The position numbers and the translations under genes are program-made. A DNA stretch of 64,000 bases from contig JBKGRZ010000008.1 of NCBI GenBank assembly GCA_046518185.1, positions 67,352 through 131,351 of the forward strand, in the 5' to 3' direction. This DNA comes from Scandinavium vulneris_A. GTDB taxonomy: Bacteria > Pseudomonadota > Gammaproteobacteria > Enterobacterales > Enterobacteriaceae. This document shows, in pieces, positions 60,940 to 64,000 of the stretch (within the stretch, counting starts at the first letter, position 1; each line of letters opens with the position of its first letter). Below the pieces are notes generated by a model. It saw nothing but the letters and a program-made list of their open reading frames with translations, was not told the origin of the DNA and did not search any database.

Positions 60940-62541
60940 TTAGGCCAGCAGGCGATAGCCGGGCAGCGTTAAGAAATCGACGAGTTCATCGGCGGTGGTG
61001 ATTTGCTCCATCAGGCGCGCAGCTTCCTCGAAGCGACCGCTGCTGAAGCGGTGCTCGCCGAGTTCGTCCTGCACAACCCGCAATTCTTCCCCCAGCATCT
61101 GACGGAACAGCGCTTTGGTAACCGGCTTGCCGTTGCTGAGCGTTTTCTGGTGGTGGATCCATTGCCAGATTGAGGTGCGGGAGATTTCCGCTGTGGCGGC
61201 ATCTTCCATCAGGCCATAAATCGGCACACAGCCGTTGCCGGAGATCCACGCCTCGATGTATTGCACCGCTACGCGAATGTTGGCGCGCATGCCTTCTTCG
61301 GTGCGCTCACCCTCGCACGGGGCCAACAGCTGCTCGGCGGTAATTGGGGCGTCATCGTCACGGGTCACAAACAGCTGGTTGGTGTTATCGCCCAGCACCT
61401 CGTTGAAGACCGCCATCGCCGTATCAGCCAGGCCCGGATGCGCTATCCACGTACCGTCATGACCGTTATTGGCTTCCAGCGCTTTGTCCGCTTTCACCTT
61501 GTTCAGCACCTGCGCGTTGCGGGTTGCGTCTTTGCTCGGAATGAACGCCGCCATCCCCCCCATCGCGAAGGCGCCACGCTTATGGCAGGTTTTGATTAGC
61601 AGACGCGAATAGGCGCTGAGGAACGGTTTATCCATCGTGACCACTTGTCGGTCTGGCAGGACGCGATCGGGATGGTTCTTCAACGTTTTGATATAGCTGA
61701 AAATGTAATCCCAGCGGCCGCAGTTCAGGCCGACGATATGGTCGCGTAATGCGTGCAGGATTTCGTCCATCTGGAACACGGCCGGAAGGGTTTCAATCAG
61801 CAGCGTGGCTTTGATGGTCCCACGCGGCAGACTGAACCGGTCTTCGGTGTAGCTGAACACTTCGCTCCACCAGGCCGCTTCCTGCCAGGCCTGCGTTTTC
61901 GGTAAGTAAAAATAAGGGCCGCTGCCTTTAGCCAGCAGGTTTTTATGGTTGTGGAAAAAGTAGAGTGCGAAATCAAACAGGCTGCCCGGAATGGCTTCTC
62001 CGCGCCAGGTCACGTGTTTCTCGGGCAGATGAAGACCACGCACCCGGCAGACCAGTACCGCCGGATCGGGCTTAAGCTGATAAATCTTTCCGGCCTCGTT
62101 GGTATGGCTGATGGTGCCGTTCACCGCATCGCGCAGGTTAATTTGCCCGTCGATGACCTTCTCCCAGTTAGGTGCCAGCGAGTCTTCGAAATCAGCCATG
62201 AACACTTTAACGTTGGCATTCAGCGCGTTAATCACCATTTTGCGTTCGACCGGCCCGGTGATCTCCACCCGACGGTCGAGAAGATCCTGAGGGATACCGC
62301 GGATTTTCCACTCTGAGTTTCGAATGGAATCCGTTTCCGAAATAAAATCAGGAAGATTACCGCGATCGATTTCCTGCTGTTGCTGGGTGCGAGCGGCCAG
62401 GAGCTTGTTCCGCTTAGATGTAAAGCGCGTCGCCAGTTCGCTCAGAAACTCGATCGCTTCCGGGGTCAGGATCTGTAGTTCCTGCTCGCCAAACGGTTGG
62501 CTAAAGGCCAGTTCTTCGGTAGTTGTTGCCTGTTGTGTCAT
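60940..62541 (-). CDS. aceB: Malate synthase A
   Basis: 533 aa, the E. coli length. Malate-synthase motifs are VFMADFEDSLAPNWEKVIDG, LPAVFQMDEILHALRDHIVG and LNCGRWDYIFSYIKTL. It condenses glyoxylate with acetyl-CoA to malate for growth on acetate. It is the first gene of aceBAK; a likely IclR operator lies about 110 bp upstream. Confidence 0.99.
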   Translation of the reverse strand: MTQQATTTEELAFSQPFGEQELQILTPEAIEFLSELATRFTSKRNKLLAARTQQQQEIDRGNLPDFISETDSIRNSEWKIRGIPQDLLDRRVEITGPVERKMVINALNANVKVFMADFEDSLAPNWEKVIDGQINLRDAVNGTISHTNEAGKIYQLKPDPAVLVCRVRGLHLPEKHVTWRGEAIPGSLFDFALYFFHNHKNLLAKGSGPYFYLPKTQAWQEAAWWSEVFSYTEDRFSLPRGTIKATLLIETLPAVFQMDEILHALRDHIVGLNCGRWDYIFSYIKTLKNHPDRVLPDRQVVTMDKPFLSAYSRLLIKTCHKRGAFAMGGMAAFIPSKDATRNAQVLNKVKADKALEANNGHDGTWIAHPGLADTAMAVFNEVLGDNTNQLFVTRDDDAPITAEQLLAPCEGERTEEGMRANIRVAVQYIEAWISGNGCVPIYGLMEDAATAEISRTSIWQWIHHQKTLSNGKPVTKALFRQMLGEELRVVQDELGEHRFSSGRFEEAARLMEQITTADELVDFLTLPGYRLLA

Positions 62542-62646
62542 TGCGCGGCTCCTCGTCGTTTTCCAAAGTCATTTCCCAAAGCGAACGAAGATCGTTGGAT
62601 AGTTTTCGTTCAGCTCAGTTAAGCCTACGCAATAAATTTCTAAAAT

Positions 62647-62661
62647 CAAAAACAATTTCCA
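62647..62661. promoter_or_regulatory. IclR operator upstream of aceB
   Basis: On the minus strand TGGAAATTGTTTTTG, within the stretch GAAAATGGAAATTG; it matches the left half of TGGAAATNATTTCCA and is very like the E. coli aceB operator as I recall. The 265-bp region from aceB to metA also holds the metA terminator and an A+T-rich promoter stretch. Confidence 0.65.
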
Positions 62662-62741
62662 TTTTCAATTTAAACATTAATTAACTTATTGATAACAATG
62701 AGGTTAAAGTTTGATCATGATTTGGTTCCGTTTTCGGAAAT

Positions 62742-62764
62742 AAAAAAGGCACCCGAAGGTGCCT
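62742..62764 (-). terminator. metA terminator
   Basis: AGGCACC-CGAA-GGTGCCT, with six U following on the minus strand, 44 bp past the metA stop. Confidence 0.9.
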
Positions 62765-62807
62765 GATTTGGAGAGCTGAATCGCTTTACGATCGCCAGAG
62801 CGGGAGA

Positions 62808-63737
62808 TTACTCCAGCGTTGGATTCATATGGCGCAGATCGTATGGTGTGATCTGGTAGACGTAATAGTTCAGCCAGTTGATGAACAGCAGGTTGCCATG
62901 ACTACGCCAGGTTGCCCGAGGTTTATTTTGCGGATCGTTTTTCGGGAAATAGTTGTACGGTATGTCAGGCGAAAGTCCCGCTTCCTGGTCACGGAAAAAT
63001 TCACTGGCTAGCGTATGCGCATCGTATTCCGGATGCCCTGTTACGAAGGCGATGCGTTTGTCTTTGCTGGCAAACAAATAAGCGTCACCGTCTTCCGTTT
63101 CTGCCAGGATATCGAGATCTGTGTAGTCTCGGATAATGGTGGCTGGGAAGTCAGCGTAACGTGAATGAGGGGCGAGGAACGAATCATCAAAGCCGCGAGT
63201 CAGTAACGCGTGCGGGTGCAGAATATGGTGTTCGTAGACGCCAGACAGCTTTTCAGTGCGGGTTTGCTTCGGGATGCCGTACAGAATATTCAGTGCCGCT
63301 TGCACCGCCCAACAGACAAAAAGCGTCGAGGTGACGTGATCTTTTGCCCAGTCCAGCACCTGTTTTATCTGCGGCCAGTAGGCCACATCGTTGAACTCCA
63401 CCAGGCCGAGCGGCGCGCCGGTGACAATCAGGCCATCATAATTGTCGTTACAGATGTCTTCGAAATTACAGTAGAAATTGTTGAGGTGCTCTGTGGGAGT
63501 GTTTCGCGATTCTCGGGCATCGATGCGCAGCAGCTGGACGTCAACCTGCAGCGGTGAGTTCGACAGCAGGCGAAGAAACTGATTTTCGGTTTCTATTTTT
63601 TTCGGCATCAGGTTGAGGATCAACACCTTCAGCGGACGAATTTCCTGATTTGTGGCACGCGAGGCCGTCATTACAAAGACGTTTTCATCACGCAAGAAAT
63701 TGACGGCTGGCAGCTCGTCCTGCACCCGAATCGGCAT
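62808..63737 (-). CDS. metA: Homoserine O-succinyltransferase MetA
   Basis: 309 aa, the E. coli length. The glutamine-amidotransferase-like fold shows FVCWAVQAALNILYGIPKQT with the acyl-accepting Cys, and AFVTGHPEYDAHTL with His and Glu. It transfers succinate from succinyl-CoA to homoserine, the first committed step of methionine synthesis. Tandem Met boxes stand upstream for MetJ repression. Confidence 0.98.
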   Translation of the reverse strand: MPIRVQDELPAVNFLRDENVFVMTASRATNQEIRPLKVLILNLMPKKIETENQFLRLLSNSPLQVDVQLLRIDARESRNTPTEHLNNFYCNFEDICNDNYDGLIVTGAPLGLVEFNDVAYWPQIKQVLDWAKDHVTSTLFVCWAVQAALNILYGIPKQTRTEKLSGVYEHHILHPHALLTRGFDDSFLAPHSRYADFPATIIRDYTDLDILAETEDGDAYLFASKDKRIAFVTGHPEYDAHTLASEFFRDQEAGLSPDIPYNYFPKNDPQNKPRATWRSHGNLLFINWLNYYVYQITPYDLRHMNPTLE

Positions 63738-63756
63738 AACCTTATTACCTCACAGC

Positions 63757-63788
63757 ATACGTTTACACGTTTAGACATCCAGATAGCT
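63757..63788. promoter_or_regulatory. Four tandem Met boxes (MetJ operator) upstream of metA
   Basis: On the minus strand, reading towards metA: AGCTATCT, GGATGTCT, AAACGTGT, AAACGTAT, four contiguous 8-mers related to the MetJ consensus AGACGTCT (best two match 5-6 of 8). They end 20 bp before the start, over the expected promoter, as in E. coli. Confidence 0.75.
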
Positions 63789-63892
63789 GAAGATACCCAG
63801 AATTGAGCAAAATGTCGAGTCTGCAAGTGGAAGGTGAGAAAGTTTCACGAAATGAAGAGGGTGGGAAGAGTTTTTTTGAGAGTGTACAGACG

Positions 63893-63922
63893 CAAAAAAG
63901 CCTCATGCTTTCGCATGAGGCT
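63893..63922 (-). terminator. rrn operon terminator
   Basis: AGCCTCATGC-TTTC-GCATGAGGCT, perfect 10-bp stem, then six U on the minus strand, 15 bp after the 5S 3' end. This is the usual end of an rrn operon. Confidence 0.92.
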
Positions 63923-63936
63923 CTGTTGCTTATTTG

Positions 63937-64000
63937 ATGCCTGGCAGTTCCCTACTCTCGCATGGGGAGACCCCACACTACCATCGGCGCTACGGCGTTT
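63937..64000 (-). rRNA. rrf: 5S rRNA, 3' part (cut by window edge)
   Basis: The minus strand reads AAACGCCGTAGCGCCGATGG, then GTGTGGGGTCTCCCCATGCG and ends in GGGAACTGCCAGGCAT, the conserved 3' half of enterobacterial 5S rRNA. About 64 of 120 nt are inside the window; the rest of the rrn operon lies to the right. Confidence 0.97.

Noticed and set aside
1..64000. Search for CRISPR arrays, tRNAs, insertion sequences or prophage
   Set aside because: No regularly spaced repeats, no tRNA cloverleaf, no transposase or integrase pattern was seen in the window.

Overview
This is a chromosomal segment from a member of the Enterobacteriaceae. Gene order from ssb/uvrA to metA and the rrn 5S gene follows the E. 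coli K-12 ssb–metA region as I remember it, in reverse orientation. Most core proteins have the E. coli length. Base composition, lineage-specific genes and missing genes point to an Enterobacter/Lelliottia/Leclercia/Kluyvera-like genome rather than E. coli itself. I cannot fix the genus from sequence alone. Gene identities, family statements and E. coli comparisons come from memory; no database search was run.

Layout. (1) 1–6757: a five-gene catabolic operon made of a LacI-type regulator, a GPH-family symporter, a GH32 beta-fructosidase, a GH91 enzyme (inulin fructotransferase / difructose-dianhydride hydrolase family) and a PfkB fructokinase. The enzymes have no signal peptides. The set reads as uptake and intracellular breakdown of a difructose anhydride (most likely DFA III) to inulobiose, fructose and fructose-6-phosphate. 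It is the most unusual part of the window. (2) 6821–10780: ssb, uvrA with its SOS box, and yjbR. (3) 10892–18109: aphA, tyrB, an inserted pnuC plus HTH-less NadR-type salvage pair, alr, dnaB and qorA. (4) 18277–25297: pspG with a sigma-54 promoter, dusA, a TraF_2-type outer-membrane protein, a cupin protein, zur, yjbJ, dinF, lexA with two SOS boxes, and dgkA. (5) 25426–29313: plsB, ubiA and ubiC. (6) 29505–37733: the maltose regulon malM-lamB-malK / malE-malF-malG with MalT boxes, then psiE. (7) 37865–41641: the yjbEFGH exopolysaccharide operon with a match to the RcsB box far upstream. (8) 42132–53009: an orphan AraA-like isomerase, pgi, a CPA1-type antiporter, lysC with its lysine riboswitch, a PanS-like transporter, yjbD, rluF and yjbB. 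(9) 53154–63737: metH, iclR, the glyoxylate operon aceBAK and metA, with IclR and MetJ operator-like sites. (10) 63893–64000: an rrn terminator and the 3' part of a 5S rRNA gene on the minus strand, cut by the window edge.

Compared with my memory of K-12, yjbQ, pepE, arpA, xylE/yjbI and yjaA/yjaB are absent from their usual places. The operon at 1–6757, pnuC/nadR', the TraF-like/cupin pair, the isomerase and the antiporter are additions. No CRISPR array, tRNA, insertion sequence, integrase or prophage gene was seen.
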